Shown here: positions 8,532-15,923 of the stretch, piece by piece
Numbering within the stretch: position 1 is the stretch's first letter
How the letters are laid out: every line of letters starts with the position of its first letter
NCBI GenBank assembly: GCA_022649165.1
Contig: JALCNR010000018.1
Coordinates: 1-56,411, forward strand
Length of the DNA: 56,411 nt
From: Actinomyces sp.
GTDB lineage: Bacteria; Actinomycetota; Actinomycetes; Actinomycetales; Actinomycetaceae
Reading direction: 5' to 3'
The notes under the pieces: generated by a model
Seen by the model: the letters and a program-made list of their open reading frames with translations, nothing else
Databases searched by the model: none
What the model was told of the DNA's origin: nothing
Translations under genes and position numbers: made by a program

Positions 8532-8578
8532 GCGTGTGGGGTGGAGCCGGGGAATCCGGCCCCACCCCACACGCTGAA
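8532..8578 (+). terminator. Strong hairpin terminator after the NlpC/P60 gene
   Basis: GCGTGTGGGGTGG at 8532-8544 pairs perfectly with CCACCCCACACGC at 8562-8574, with a further GCCGG/CCGGC pairing inside. Only a short AT-rich tail (TGAATT) follows. Confidence 0.75.
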
Positions 8579-8651
8579 TTGCTCTATGACCTGCGCAACA
8601 GTGCGCGGTCAGGGCACAATGGAGCCGAGACCTCGTCTGAAGGAGGAGATC

Positions 8652-9581
8652 ATGGCTTCCACCGATGTGATCCTGGTCGGAGCGGACGGCTCGACGGAGA
8701 GCCTCGCAGCGGTCGCCTGGGCGGCCGACAGAGCGGTGCGCACAGGGGCGCGGCTGCACATCATCTGCACGTACGCGCTGGCGTCCTATTCCGCGGCGGC
8801 GCTGGACGGCGGGTATGCGGTCCTCGATGACGAGGCCCTCCGCCAGGGCGCCCAGCAGGTCGTCGATGAGGCCATCGCCCACGCACGCGCCCGCGGTGAC
8901 GTCCGCGTCGGCGGATCGATCGAGCCGGGCGACCCCGCTGCGGTGCTGGTCGAGATGTCCCGCGAGGTCGGCATGATCGTCGTCGGCTCCCGGGGAGGCG
9001 GCGGATTCGCGGACCGTTTGCTGGGCACCGTGTCCTCCGCCCTTCCCGCGCATTCGAAGTGCCCGGTGGTCGTCGTACCGCGACGGACCTCCGGCAAGGC
9101 GTTCACACCGGTCGAACGGATCGTCGTGGGCACAGACGGCTCCGATGTGGCCTCCTCGGCCCTGCACCGGGCCATCGACGAGGCCATTCTCTGGAAGGCT
9201 GACCTCACCGCCGTCTCGGCGATCCCGATCGCCTCGGGTGGCGGCATGATGTCGTGGCTGCCGACCTCCGTGGATCGCGACGCGCTGTTCAAGGAGGTCC
9301 GTCAGGGCCTGAACGCCGCGGTCGACAAGGCCTTGGACGGCCGTGACGTCGAGGTGGCGCGTCATGTGCTGGACGGCAATCCCTCTTCCCTGCTCATCGA
9401 GTTCTCCACCGCCGTCGACCTGGTGGTCGTCGGCACGCGCGGGCGCGGGGGATTCGCCGGCGTGCTCCTGGGGTCGACCTCGCAGATGGTGCTGAGCCAC
9501 TCGACGTGCCCCGTCATGGTGGTGCCCTCCGCCCACAAGGACCGGGCGCCCGACCCCGGGGCGCGATGGGAGCGCCGCTGA
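8652..9581 (+). CDS. Tandem-domain universal stress protein
   Basis: The product is 309 aa, with an ATG at 8652 preceded by AAGGAGGAG. It has two UspA domains (about 5-146 and 153-297). Each carries the ATP-binding signature: GSRGGGGFADRLLGTVSS and GTRGRGGFAGVLLGSTSQ. Tandem Usp proteins of this ATP-binding type are cytoplasmic and are induced by stasis or hypoxia in actinobacteria. The specific role here is unknown. It is monocistronic, bounded by hairpins on both sides. Confidence 0.92.
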   Translation: MASTDVILVGADGSTESLAAVAWAADRAVRTGARLHIICTYALASYSAAALDGGYAVLDDEALRQGAQQVVDEAIAHARARGDVRVGGSIEPGDPAAVLVEMSREVGMIVVGSRGGGGFADRLLGTVSSALPAHSKCPVVVVPRRTSGKAFTPVERIVVGTDGSDVASSALHRAIDEAILWKADLTAVSAIPIASGGGMMSWLPTSVDRDALFKEVRQGLNAAVDKALDGRDVEVARHVLDGNPSSLLIEFSTAVDLVVVGTRGRGGFAGVLLGSTSQMVLSHSTCPVMVVPSAHKDRAPDPGARWERR

Positions 9582-9600
9582 GGGCAGCCCCTCAGCGGCG
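9573..9600 (+). terminator. Hairpin overlapping the end of the universal stress gene
   Basis: CGCCGCTGAGGG at 9573-9584 pairs perfectly with CCCTCAGCGGCG at 9589-9600 around a 4-base loop. The stop codon lies inside the stem. Confidence 0.65.
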
Positions 9601-9684
9601 TCCGGGGCAGGCGCGGTTCGTTTCGGGCCGGGTGCTAGGCTGTTCTCTGCGTTCTGCGGCGACGGCTCTGCCGGCCGCGGTCTC

Positions 9685-9757
9685 GCCCTCGTAGCTCAGG
9701 GGATAGAGCACCGCTCTCCTAAAGCGGGTGTCGGACGTTCGAATCGTCTCGGGGGCA
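9685..9757 (+). tRNA. tRNA-Arg (anticodon CCT)
   Basis: A complete cloverleaf of 73 bases. Acceptor GCCCTCG pairs with CGGGGGC (one G-U). The anticodon stem CCGCT/AGCGG holds the 7-base loop CTCCTAA with anticodon CCT at 9718-9720. The T arm contains GTTCGAATC and the discriminator is A. CCA is not encoded. A tyrosine integrase gene ends 40 bases downstream, so the 3' end of this tRNA is the probable attachment site. Confidence 0.95.
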
Positions 9758-9796
9758 CAACCAACTTTTCGGCACTATGGTGCGGGAAAGTCACTG

Positions 9797-10891
9797 TCAC
9801 GACACGCCCCCCGCAGTACCGCCCAACATGCCAGTGTGCCGAGTTTCAGGGGTCCCGGCAGGCACAATCTGGCTGAATGCTGCGGCAATTCGGGTCTGCC
9901 GGATTGTGCCGGAGAGCCCCGCCAGGTACCGCTCCGTCGTATCGAGGCTCGCGTGCCCCAGGAGAGTTTGGATATCGGCCGGGCCGAGCACGTCCGTCAT
10001 TTGGGCCCACTCGACGGCAGCCGTGTGCCGGAGGTCATGCCAATCGTGACCAGGGGCGATGTCGTCCCAGTGGACATCCCGGCGAGCATTCCGAACCGAA
10101 AACAGCCCCCCGCCAGGCGCGGTCAGCAGGTGAGCGTCGAGGTCCCGCCCGCGAGCCAAGCGAACGACCACCGGGAGGACAACGCCATCGAGGGGGACCT
10201 CGCGCGAACGGCCGGATTTCGTGGCGGTCTCAGACCGAGCGTTCTCCGGATACGACCGCGAGACGATAAGTCTGGGATAGGGCACCTGGCGAAAATCCCC
10301 CACACGAAGCGCTCGGAGCTCCCCAGCTCGAACGCCCGTATGGGCAGCAATGAGCGCCGCGTCTGACACGTCAGGACGGTGAGGGCGAACCGCCGCCGAC
10401 AGGGCGTCCACCTCAGCCCACGAGAACGGGCGCGGCTGCCGACCAGCATCGGTCGCCACCACAGGAACGTCCCGCGCAGGGGAGGCATTGAGACGACCCG
10501 TCCGCACGCACCGCGTGAAAAAGGCCTGTACGGTCGTCCTCACGCGGCGGCGAGTCCCAGTCCCACCGGGCCAGTCGGCCACGACTGTCAGCACGTCGCT
10601 CGGGAGGACATCCACCAGCGACAGGCCGAGGAATGCCGCCGGAAGCCTCCTCACAATCTGCTCGTCACGCGCCAGAGCCGTTGCCCGGACCATCCTTGGG
10701 CGGTCCCCGGTCAGACACTCGCGCAGGGCCTCGGACACATCCTCGTCGCGCAGGGACTCCGAGCGTAGATACGCTGTCGCTTCAGCCAGAGTGTCGAACC
10801 GGCGCGGTCGCCGGGACCCGTCCGTGGGCCGGGCCTGAAAGCGGTCTCCGACCCGGGTCACCCCCACCGGCAGGCCGCGGCGATTCCCCAT
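9797..10891 (-). CDS. int: Tyrosine recombinase (phage-type integrase)
   Basis: The product is 364 aa. The catalytic set is complete: R188 (HTGVRAGELRAL), K225 region (ATKSGRSREVPL), H285-x-x-R288 (HDLRHTAA), H313 (LLGHASLDTTE) and nucleophile Y322 (ERYLAG). The N-terminal 60 residues resemble an arm-binding domain and about 65-140 a core-binding domain. The gene ends 40 bases from the tRNA-Arg 3' end and points towards it, the normal layout for tRNA-targeting integrases. It should catalyse integration and excision of the island. Confidence 0.93.
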   Translation of the reverse strand: MGNRRGLPVGVTRVGDRFQARPTDGSRRPRRFDTLAEATAYLRSESLRDEDVSEALRECLTGDRPRMVRATALARDEQIVRRLPAAFLGLSLVDVLPSDVLTVVADWPGGTGTRRRVRTTVQAFFTRCVRTGRLNASPARDVPVVATDAGRQPRPFSWAEVDALSAAVRPHRPDVSDAALIAAHTGVRAGELRALRVGDFRQVPYPRLIVSRSYPENARSETATKSGRSREVPLDGVVLPVVVRLARGRDLDAHLLTAPGGGLFSVRNARRDVHWDDIAPGHDWHDLRHTAAVEWAQMTDVLGPADIQTLLGHASLDTTERYLAGLSGTIRQTRIAAAFSQIVPAGTPETRHTGMLGGTAGGVS

Positions 10892-10894
10892 CGG

Positions 10895-11161
10895 TCAGGC
10901 CTCCACCAGGCCGGTCGAGGTCCGCAGAGCGCCACGAACCGCCAGCACCCAAGTATGCCGCACGCCCTCGGGCAGAGCCGCCCACGCCTCATCGGCCCCA
11001 GCAGGCGACACCCACACCGTGTCATGTCGATTCTCACAGGCAAATCGCGGGTCGTCATCCCCGTCTCGCCGCGTGGATGCTCTGACAGGAACGAGTCCAA
11101 CCCCCAACCGGAATGCCCAGGATCGACCCGATCGCCGTGAGGGAGATCTTGTCATCCTCAA
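10895..11161 (-). CDS. Small hypothetical protein immediately upstream of the integrase
   Basis: The frame ends 3 bases before the integrase start, as expected for an operon partner (excisionase position). The C-terminal half (DTVWVSPAGADEAWAALPEG) looks like genuine protein. The N-terminal half is Arg-rich and overlaps the next small ORF, so the true start is unclear and may be at about 11080-11100. I recognise no family. Confidence 0.35.
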   Translation of the reverse strand: MRMTRSPSRRSGRSWAFRLGVGLVPVRASTRRDGDDDPRFACENRHDTVWVSPAGADEAWAALPEGVRHTWVLAVRGALRTSTGLVEA

Positions 11162-11207
11162 TCAGAGACTTGAGTTCGTCGCGTGGGTTGAAAGCCTCGC
11201 TCGCCAC
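11055..11207 (-). CDS. Small hypothetical protein (about 50 aa), duplicated in the island
   Basis: A GTG at 11207 has a good GAGGAG site. The N-terminal 33 residues (FNPRDELKSLIEDDKISLTA, then IGSILGIP) look like a short helical DNA-binding-type segment. The last 17 residues look out of frame, so a frameshift into the 10895-11161 frame is possible. A second, frameshifted copy of the same stretch lies at about 14846-14905. Confidence 0.35.
   Translation of the reverse strand: MASEAFNPRDELKSLIEDDKISLTAIGSILGIPVGGWTRSCQSIHAARRG
11131..11195 (-). repeat. Repeat copy A of the DELKSLIEDDKISLTAIG coding stretch
   Basis: About 65 bases roughly 80% identical, by eye, to 14846-14905 in the same orientation. 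The shared core includes GAGGATG-CAAGATCTC-CTCACG read on the minus strand. Confidence 0.6.
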
Positions 11208-11467
11208 CGTCGCTCCTCGTCGGTTCGCAGGTCGGTAGACATCAGCAATGATCCCATTGAGCCAATTCTCCACCCATTACCACGTTCAAGAGGTCTTGTG
11301 AACTCCTCTTTGGTGTATCACGTGGCCGATTCCGCGCCTATAGCGTGGAGTAGTCCACTGATTGAGTCTGAGGGCATCGGTCATGATGGGTGTACTCAGG
11401 CTCAGACGGGACCACCGATCGTGCCGACATGACGCGGGGCAGGTGGATCGAACGAGAGGAGAAACAC

Positions 11468-12178
11468 ATGTTCAAAAACGCATTGCGAAGAGGCATTGCA
11501 GCGACTCTTGGAATGCTGCTGACGTTTACCGTATGCGGCAGCGCACTGGCCGCACCAGCGCCCGCCAGTGATATCGCACCTGATCTGACCGATCAGCAGA
11601 TCGAGGAGCTGAGCGCCTTCCTCATTGAGTACGGTGTCGCCGAGGACGTTGCGAGCGACCTCATCGCTCAGTTCGACGAGGGCACTCTCTGGGACTCTAT
11701 GGATGACGGGGTCAAGCCTGTCTCCACAGTCACCGAACAACTGGGGAACACCAACCGTACCATCGAGACGTACGCTGATGGGTCCATCGCTGTCTCCGAG
11801 ACGTCCGTTCCAACGGGGATTCCCGAGGGGTCCCCGGCACCGCGCAGCGTCTCCGCCTGCACTCTGAAAAGCGGAAACAATTACCAGAAGAACTATACGA
11901 ACTGCCGTGCAGACGTGAATCTTGGGCTCATCCGCATGGGGTTCTATTTCGACTACACCTCGTACAATGGAGGAGGCGGCAAGATCACAGGTTATCGGAG
12001 CAGCTTCTATACTCTGATCGGTGGCGCGTTCGACAATCACCGCTTGGAGCGCATATCGCAGAGTGCCGTGCGGTACTCTGCCGACGCCAGCGTGGCCTTC
12101 AAGGGCTTCCCCGTGGGGTGGACTTGCTGGATGCAGGCGAACGTTGATGGAACACACGCCTGGACGACCCACAACTGA
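11468..12178 (+). CDS. Secreted protein of unknown function
   Basis: The product is 236 aa from an ATG at 11468 with AGAGGA upstream. A clear Sec signal peptide is present (FKNALRRGIAATLGMLLTF, cleavage near ALA-AP at about 29). The mature protein has an acidic N-terminal half (DLTDQQIEELSAFLIEYGVA) and a C-terminal domain rich in Tyr, Gly and Asn with four cysteines, ending in an HAWTTHN tail. Cys placement suggests two disulfides outside the cell. It resembles small secreted proteins seen in actinobacterial islands, but I recognise no catalytic motif. The A+T content is higher than in the chromosome. Confidence 0.8.
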   Translation: MFKNALRRGIAATLGMLLTFTVCGSALAAPAPASDIAPDLTDQQIEELSAFLIEYGVAEDVASDLIAQFDEGTLWDSMDDGVKPVSTVTEQLGNTNRTIETYADGSIAVSETSVPTGIPEGSPAPRSVSACTLKSGNNYQKNYTNCRADVNLGLIRMGFYFDYTSYNGGGGKITGYRSSFYTLIGGAFDNHRLERISQSAVRYSADASVAFKGFPVGWTCWMQANVDGTHAWTTHN

Positions 12179-12229
12179 GCCGAGTTCCTGAAGACTCAAT
12201 CCACACCGAGCATACATTTGGAGCATCAC

Positions 12230-12436
12230 ATGACTGCTGCTGCCGTAGCCGGATTCTCATCCGTGCTGCTAATTATTCTCTGGATCGGGACCATGATCAA
12301 CATCGTCCGTACTCCGGCAATCGATACCAGAATGAAGGCGCTGTGGGTCGCCGCGTGCGCGGGTAGTCCGTTGATCGGAGCTGTCTGCTGGTTTGTCTGG
12401 GGGAGGCGTCAGTCTGAGTTGACTTCGGCCCGCTGA
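12230..12436 (+). CDS. Small membrane protein, PLD N-terminal-domain-like
   Basis: The product is 68 aa from an ATG at 12230 with a TTGGAG site. It has two hydrophobic helices (VAGFSSVLLIILWIGTMINI and the ALWVAACAGSPLIGAVCWFV region) with WGRR at the end. The arrangement matches the PLDc_N small-protein family, which in actinobacteria often acts as an immunity- or envelope-type protein of unknown activity. It follows the secreted protein gene by 51 bases in the same direction, so the two may be co-transcribed. Confidence 0.7.
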   Translation: MTAAAVAGFSSVLLIILWIGTMINIVRTPAIDTRMKALWVAACAGSPLIGAVCWFVWGRRQSELTSAR

Positions 12437-12470
12437 CTTGGGCGAGGGCAAGCGCTTCGTTCGCACATGT

Positions 12471-12514
12471 CGTGGAGGGCCTCGGTGTTGCCGAGGCCCT
12501 CCACGCGCTTTTCA
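12471..12514. terminator. Bidirectional intrinsic terminator
   Basis: A perfect 15-bp stem: CGTGGAGGGCCTCGG (12471-12485) with CCGAGGCCCTCCACG (12491-12505), a 5-base loop, and CGCTTTT after it. It lies between the converging small membrane protein and response regulator genes. Confidence 0.9.
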
Positions 12515-12562
12515 AACCTCATAATTGAAGTTCCGGTATCGGCTGGGTTGACGGGACCTCGA

Positions 12563-13231
12563 TCAGGTTCCAGGCACTATACCGGATCGTGCAGTTCTGA
12601 CCGCAAGCTGTGTCCTCGACTCGCAGGCGGTTCTCGCGAGGATCTCCGACACGTAGACTTTGACCGTTGCCTCGCTCAGGTGGAGTCGTCGGGCGATCTC
12701 CCGATTGGTGGCGGCTGCGGCAAGGAGTTCGAAGACGCTTCTGAGGTGATCCGGCATCGTGGACACTGCCCTCTCCAGATCGCGATCCCGATGATGGCGC
12801 AGCGCGATCGTCCCATACTCGGCTCTGAGCAGGTCCGCTGGGCGCGGACTGATCGTCATGTTGCCTTGCATCACCCCCTGTAGGATGGCAGCGATCTGGT
12901 CAACGGGGGTGTCCTTTGTGATGAATCCCCGTGCCCCGGCATATAGCGCTCGGGGAAGAAAGTCGTCGCGTGCGAACGCCGTGAGGATCACCACTGCGAT
13001 CTCCGGGTGTTCCTTGCCAATGCAGGCGGTTACCTCGATCCCGTCCATGCCCGGCATCTCGACGTCGAGCAGGGCAACATCGATGTCTCGGCGCGCAATA
13101 GATCGAAGCGCCTGGTCCCCGGTGTATGCAACGTCGACGACCCGGATGCCCCGGCACTCTGAGAGACCAGCGGCTATCGTCGCACAGAGGAGCCGATCAT
13201 CGTCAGCCAGAAGAACGCGCACGTCATCCAT
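12563..13231 (-). CDS. NarL/LuxR-family response regulator
   Basis: The product is 222 aa with an ATG at 13231. The receiver domain (1-120) has an acidic pocket at D10-D12 and a phospho-acceptor D56 in VALLDVEMPGMDGIEV; a conserved Thr and Lys (VILTAFA, FITKDTP) are present. The C-terminal LuxR helix-turn-helix is TNREIARRLHLSEATVKVYV. Its start overlaps the kinase stop (TGATG), so the pair is translationally coupled. The likely targets are the promoters in this island. The longer start upstream is rejected because it would run far into the kinase gene. Confidence 0.93.
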   Translation of the reverse strand: MDDVRVLLADDDRLLCATIAAGLSECRGIRVVDVAYTGDQALRSIARRDIDVALLDVEMPGMDGIEVTACIGKEHPEIAVVILTAFARDDFLPRALYAGARGFITKDTPVDQIAAILQGVMQGNMTISPRPADLLRAEYGTIALRHHRDRDLERAVSTMPDHLRSVFELLAAAATNREIARRLHLSEATVKVYVSEILARTACESRTQLAVRTARSGIVPGT

Positions 13232-14415
13232 CACGCATGCTCCTCTTGCGATCTGGGCCGCACGGGTACAGAGGCGGTGAGAAGCCAATAAGGACCGGAC
13301 TTCCCAGCCATCACGCGACCACCGAGCTCTCGGGCTTGCCGGGACAGCATCGCTAGCCCGACTCCTCCCGACAAGAGAGGATCAGCCTCCCGGCCGCTAT
13401 CGGTGTCGATCCTGCTGGTCATGGCTAAGGACACGCTGCCGTTGGCGGGATCCTCTATGGTCAGGTGCACCGTCGAGTGCTCTGTCGCGTACTTCAGGGC
13501 ATTCGCCGACCCCTCACGCACCACCGCCTGGAGTAGCTCTGAGGCAGTCGGATCGACCGCGTCGTCCGGTGCGTCGGCGACGCTGGCATCGAGGATGATG
13601 TCTCTGCCGGCGAGCATTGTGCGGCAGGTCCACACCGTCGCCGCTACGGTGTTGTGGTCCTGCGAGCACCTGCCGTCAGCCATGAGCGCACGCAGGTTCT
13701 GCATCGCCATGCGGGTCGATTCGCCCAGAGCTCGCCCTTTCGAGGCGAGGTCAGGATCCGTGGCCGCACGAGTAACCGCATCGGCGAGCTGGATCGAACG
13801 ACCAAGCTGGGCCGCAACCGAGTCGTGGAGATGTACCTTCAGGTCCAAACGGATCTTCGACTCCGCGGCCTCCGCGTTTCGACGCGCCTCCTCCGTTTCG
13901 CTCCGGGCCCGGGCCAGTCTCTGCGCGTTCCAGTGGATGACTGCTCCGAGCGTGACCGAGAAAACCAACCCTACAATCCCACCGACGATTTCGACCAACG
14001 GGGTCGGCGAGCGCAGAAGCCTGACGCACTCGACGGCAAGGGCGATGCTCACGCCCGGCATGATCCACTTTCTTGCGATCCAGTCGGCCGCGACGGCGAA
14101 GATCCCGAGGTAGGCCAGCGAGATCGAGACCATGTCGTTGGGCATCGCAGCGGCGGCCGTGGCCGCCAGCACATACAGGACGCCACCCGTGGCCGGCAGC
14201 CATCCCGCCAGTGCGAGCATGACGCAGCAGCCGAACGACCATTCGAGGCTGACGCGGTCGCCGGGACGCGCGGACACCAGCACCACAACGTCACCCAGGA
14301 ACAGGAGCATCGCGGTTCCCGCGAAGAGATCTCGCTGAAGGTGACCAGCGATCGGCTGGCGAATGATGATCGCCCGAGTCGCGCTGAGTAGGCCTTCCTT
14401 CACTTCACGTCGCAT
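13231..14415 (-). CDS. Sensor histidine kinase (HisKA_3/NarX type)
   Basis: The product is 394 aa from an ATG at 14415 that overlaps the end of the preceding peptide gene by 16 bases. A GTG at 14403 is the alternative. There are about five to six membrane segments in residues 30-165 with no large external sensor domain, as in peptide- or membrane-sensing kinases. A short coiled coil and the HisKA_3 box follow, with H197 in KVHLHDSVAAQLG. The C-terminal HATPase has an N box (EGSANALKYATEHS) and a glycine box (SGGVGLAMLSRQARELGGRV). It phosphorylates the adjacent regulator. Confidence 0.92.
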   Translation of the reverse strand: MRREVKEGLLSATRAIIIRQPIAGHLQRDLFAGTAMLLFLGDVVVLVSARPGDRVSLEWSFGCCVMLALAGWLPATGGVLYVLAATAAAAMPNDMVSISLAYLGIFAVAADWIARKWIMPGVSIALAVECVRLLRSPTPLVEIVGGIVGLVFSVTLGAVIHWNAQRLARARSETEEARRNAEAAESKIRLDLKVHLHDSVAAQLGRSIQLADAVTRAATDPDLASKGRALGESTRMAMQNLRALMADGRCSQDHNTVAATVWTCRTMLAGRDIILDASVADAPDDAVDPTASELLQAVVREGSANALKYATEHSTVHLTIEDPANGSVSLAMTSRIDTDSGREADPLLSGGVGLAMLSRQARELGGRVMAGKSGPYWLLTASVPVRPRSQEEHA

Positions 14416-14567
14416 AGCTTGGGGATGTGCACGACGATGCACAGCCAGTTCGGCCCCCCGGACACGGGCGTGGCTGCCGAGGATGCAGAGGCCTGCTGGA
14501 TGGGCTGGGTGGCCAAGGGCGCCATGGCGATGAGGGCCGAGCAGACAGCGGCGAGTGCAACACGCAT
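14400..14567 (-). CDS. Small secreted peptide precursor, candidate signal or bacteriocin
   Basis: The product is 55 aa from an ATG at 14567, preceded by AGAAGGG at 14577-14583 with 9-base spacing, an excellent ribosome site. The N-terminal 22 residues form a signal-peptide-like hydrophobic segment (MRVALAAVCSALIAMAPLAT). Cleavage could be after the ASA-S region (about 26-31), or at a double glycine at 37-38. The C-terminal part contains two cysteines, C43 and C52, eight residues apart (PNWLCIVVHIPKLCDVK), suitable for one disulfide loop or a ring. Its stop overlaps the histidine kinase start, so peptide, kinase and regulator form one coupled unit, as in peptide-pheromone circuits. No homologous family is recognised. 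The role is inferred from layout. Confidence 0.65.
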   Translation of the reverse strand: MRVALAAVCSALIAMAPLATQPIQQASASSAATPVSGGPNWLCIVVHIPKLCDVK

Positions 14568-14654
14568 TGGGATTTTCCCTTCTGAATAGTCCACATACGT
14601 GATGGATGCGTTCGGTTCAAAAACGGTCGCTGACAGCGGCAATACGGTCAGCAG

Positions 14655-14669
14655 TGTCATTGGATGACA
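14655..14669. promoter_or_regulatory. Inverted repeat TGTCAT-N3-ATGACA upstream of the peptide gene
   Basis: A perfect 6-bp dyad with a 3-base spacer lies about 90-100 bases upstream of the peptide start. It is a plausible LuxR/NarL-type operator for the adjacent response regulator. Confidence 0.35.
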
Positions 14670-14697
14670 GTACAATCCTAACTCTGGTTCATGGGCG

Positions 14698-14717
14698 CTC
14701 TGCATAACTCTGCATAA
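14698..14717. repeat. Tandem 10-bp repeat CTCTGCATAA x2
   Basis: Two exact copies of CTCTGCATAA sit head to tail, one helical turn apart, about 130-150 bases upstream of the peptide gene. Such phasing is typical of response-regulator or activator binding sites. Confidence 0.5.
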
Positions 14718-14845
14718 ACTTAGGCGCGATCTGCGCACCGATCACCGGAGAGTCGAATCTGCTGCGCCGTCGACGGAACGCCGAGCGGTATCCGGCCTGC
14801 ACCGGGCCTTCTCAGCTGTGCCCGAAGGGATCTTCCTTGCATATT

Positions 14846-14905
14846 CAGGATCGCTCGATCAGCGTGAGAGAGATCTTGCCATCCTCAATCGGGACTCAAG
14901 TTCGT
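14846..14905 (-). repeat. Repeat copy B, decayed duplicate of 11131-11195
   Basis: Same orientation as copy A, but with a one-base deletion that breaks the frame, so it is a dead duplicate. Between the peptide gene (14567) and about 14960 I see no intact gene. The region holds this remnant and the two upstream repeats. Confidence 0.6.
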
Positions 14906-14959
14906 CGTGATGTCAGGGAGGGAGACCGTGGTCCGATCCCCCTTTCACAACTTCGCGAG

Positions 14960-15712
14960 TCACACGCGGCGAGTCGATGATAAGGGACGCTCGGGCTGAG
15001 CCCCGCTCGCGCGTTCCGCCTTGCCGCCGGCCTTGAGCGATGGGCTCGCCCGCCTCGTCGTAGTCGATGGAGATCCGCCGCGTTCCATCGCCTGCGAGCA
15101 GCGCCTGCATCTCGGCGACCGTCTGCGCGGCGGGAGTCCTTGAGACAGCGGACGATCCGCCTGACGGTATCCGTCCGATCAAGCGTGCCGACGCTCCGTT
15201 TTCACCCTCTATGTCGGCTGCGCCCGTCCGCGTCGGTGCTGAGTCTCCCGGTGCCTTCCGACGGTGTCCGCGGCGTGAGCGGCATGACTGCCACCGGTCG
15301 ACTGTCGGTCCAGGAAACCCAGAGCCTGTCGGCGTCCCCTCGACGCAGGCCCGCGCCTCCTCCAATGACCCTTGGGAGAAGTCATCGCGGCGCACCACGA
15401 GCCAGGTGCCGTCGGCGACGGTGAGGATGCATGGGTTCGCCGTCAAGACAGCGGCCCATCGCGGCGATGACGAGGGCCATCGCGGGAGCGGCGTTCCGGC
15501 CCGCGGGAAGGCCGGGATCCCTCGGCCGTCCGTGCGAGCTGGATGACTGCCGCGACTGCGACGGCAGAGACGGCGACGCCGAAGAGGAGGCGCGGAGCGC
15601 CGCCGCGTCGAAACGCGGCCTTCTCCTGATGGCCGGCATATGGGCACCGACCCGCGAGGTCGCGGGACGCTGTCTGCGCGCGGAGTCGCACGTTCCTCGA
15701 GAAGTCATTCAT
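14960..15712 (-). pseudogene. Decayed membrane-anchored protein gene with several frameshifts
   Basis: It begins with an ATG at 15712 and an N-terminal frame containing one transmembrane helix (LLFGVAVSAVAVAAVIQLA). Coding sense then jumps frames: about 15370-15450 (CILTVADGTWLVVRRDDF), about 15240-15340 in another frame (DRLWVSWTDSRPVAVMPL), and about 15030-15150 back in the second (SAVSRTPAAQTVAEMQALLA, DGTRRISIDYDEAGEPIA). At least two or three frameshifts are needed to connect them. I do not recognise the family. Confidence 0.45.
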
Positions 15713-15923
15713 GACAACGCACCGCGCGCCTCACCGCTGATGTCGGAGGGGGAGGGCGCATCGATCCCGAGGGTGATCTTCGGGGTGAATTCACCGAATC
15801 GGCTGGGGTCAGAGGGGGTTCGGCCGGTGACCGTGTGGTGTCCTGGCCCGGAATCCCAGCGAGTGATCGGTGCGAGCCGCCGGCATCCGCGCGCTCTGTG
15901 AACCTGAATAAGGAGACTCGACC

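Larger units (their letters stand above)
9758..14910. mobile_element. Putative integrated island next to tRNA-Arg; right end undefined
   Basis: The left edge is defined by the tRNA 3' end and an adjacent tyrosine integrase pointing at it. The contents (integrase, small ORFs, secreted protein, membrane protein, two-component system, peptide gene) are accessory. 11281-12180 and 14570-14900 are visibly richer in A+T than the flanks. I could not find a second copy of the tRNA 3' end, so the right attachment site is not located. 14910 is only the end of a decayed repeat of sequence from 11131-11195. Confidence 0.45.

Noticed and set aside
9728-10366. 212-codon plus-strand frame opposite the integrase
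   Set aside because: The integrase has all catalytic residues; the plus frame overlaps the tRNA and lacks motifs.
11402-12229. 275-codon minus-strand frame opposite the secreted protein
   Set aside because: The plus-strand frame has a ribosome site and signal peptide; the antisense frame has neither.
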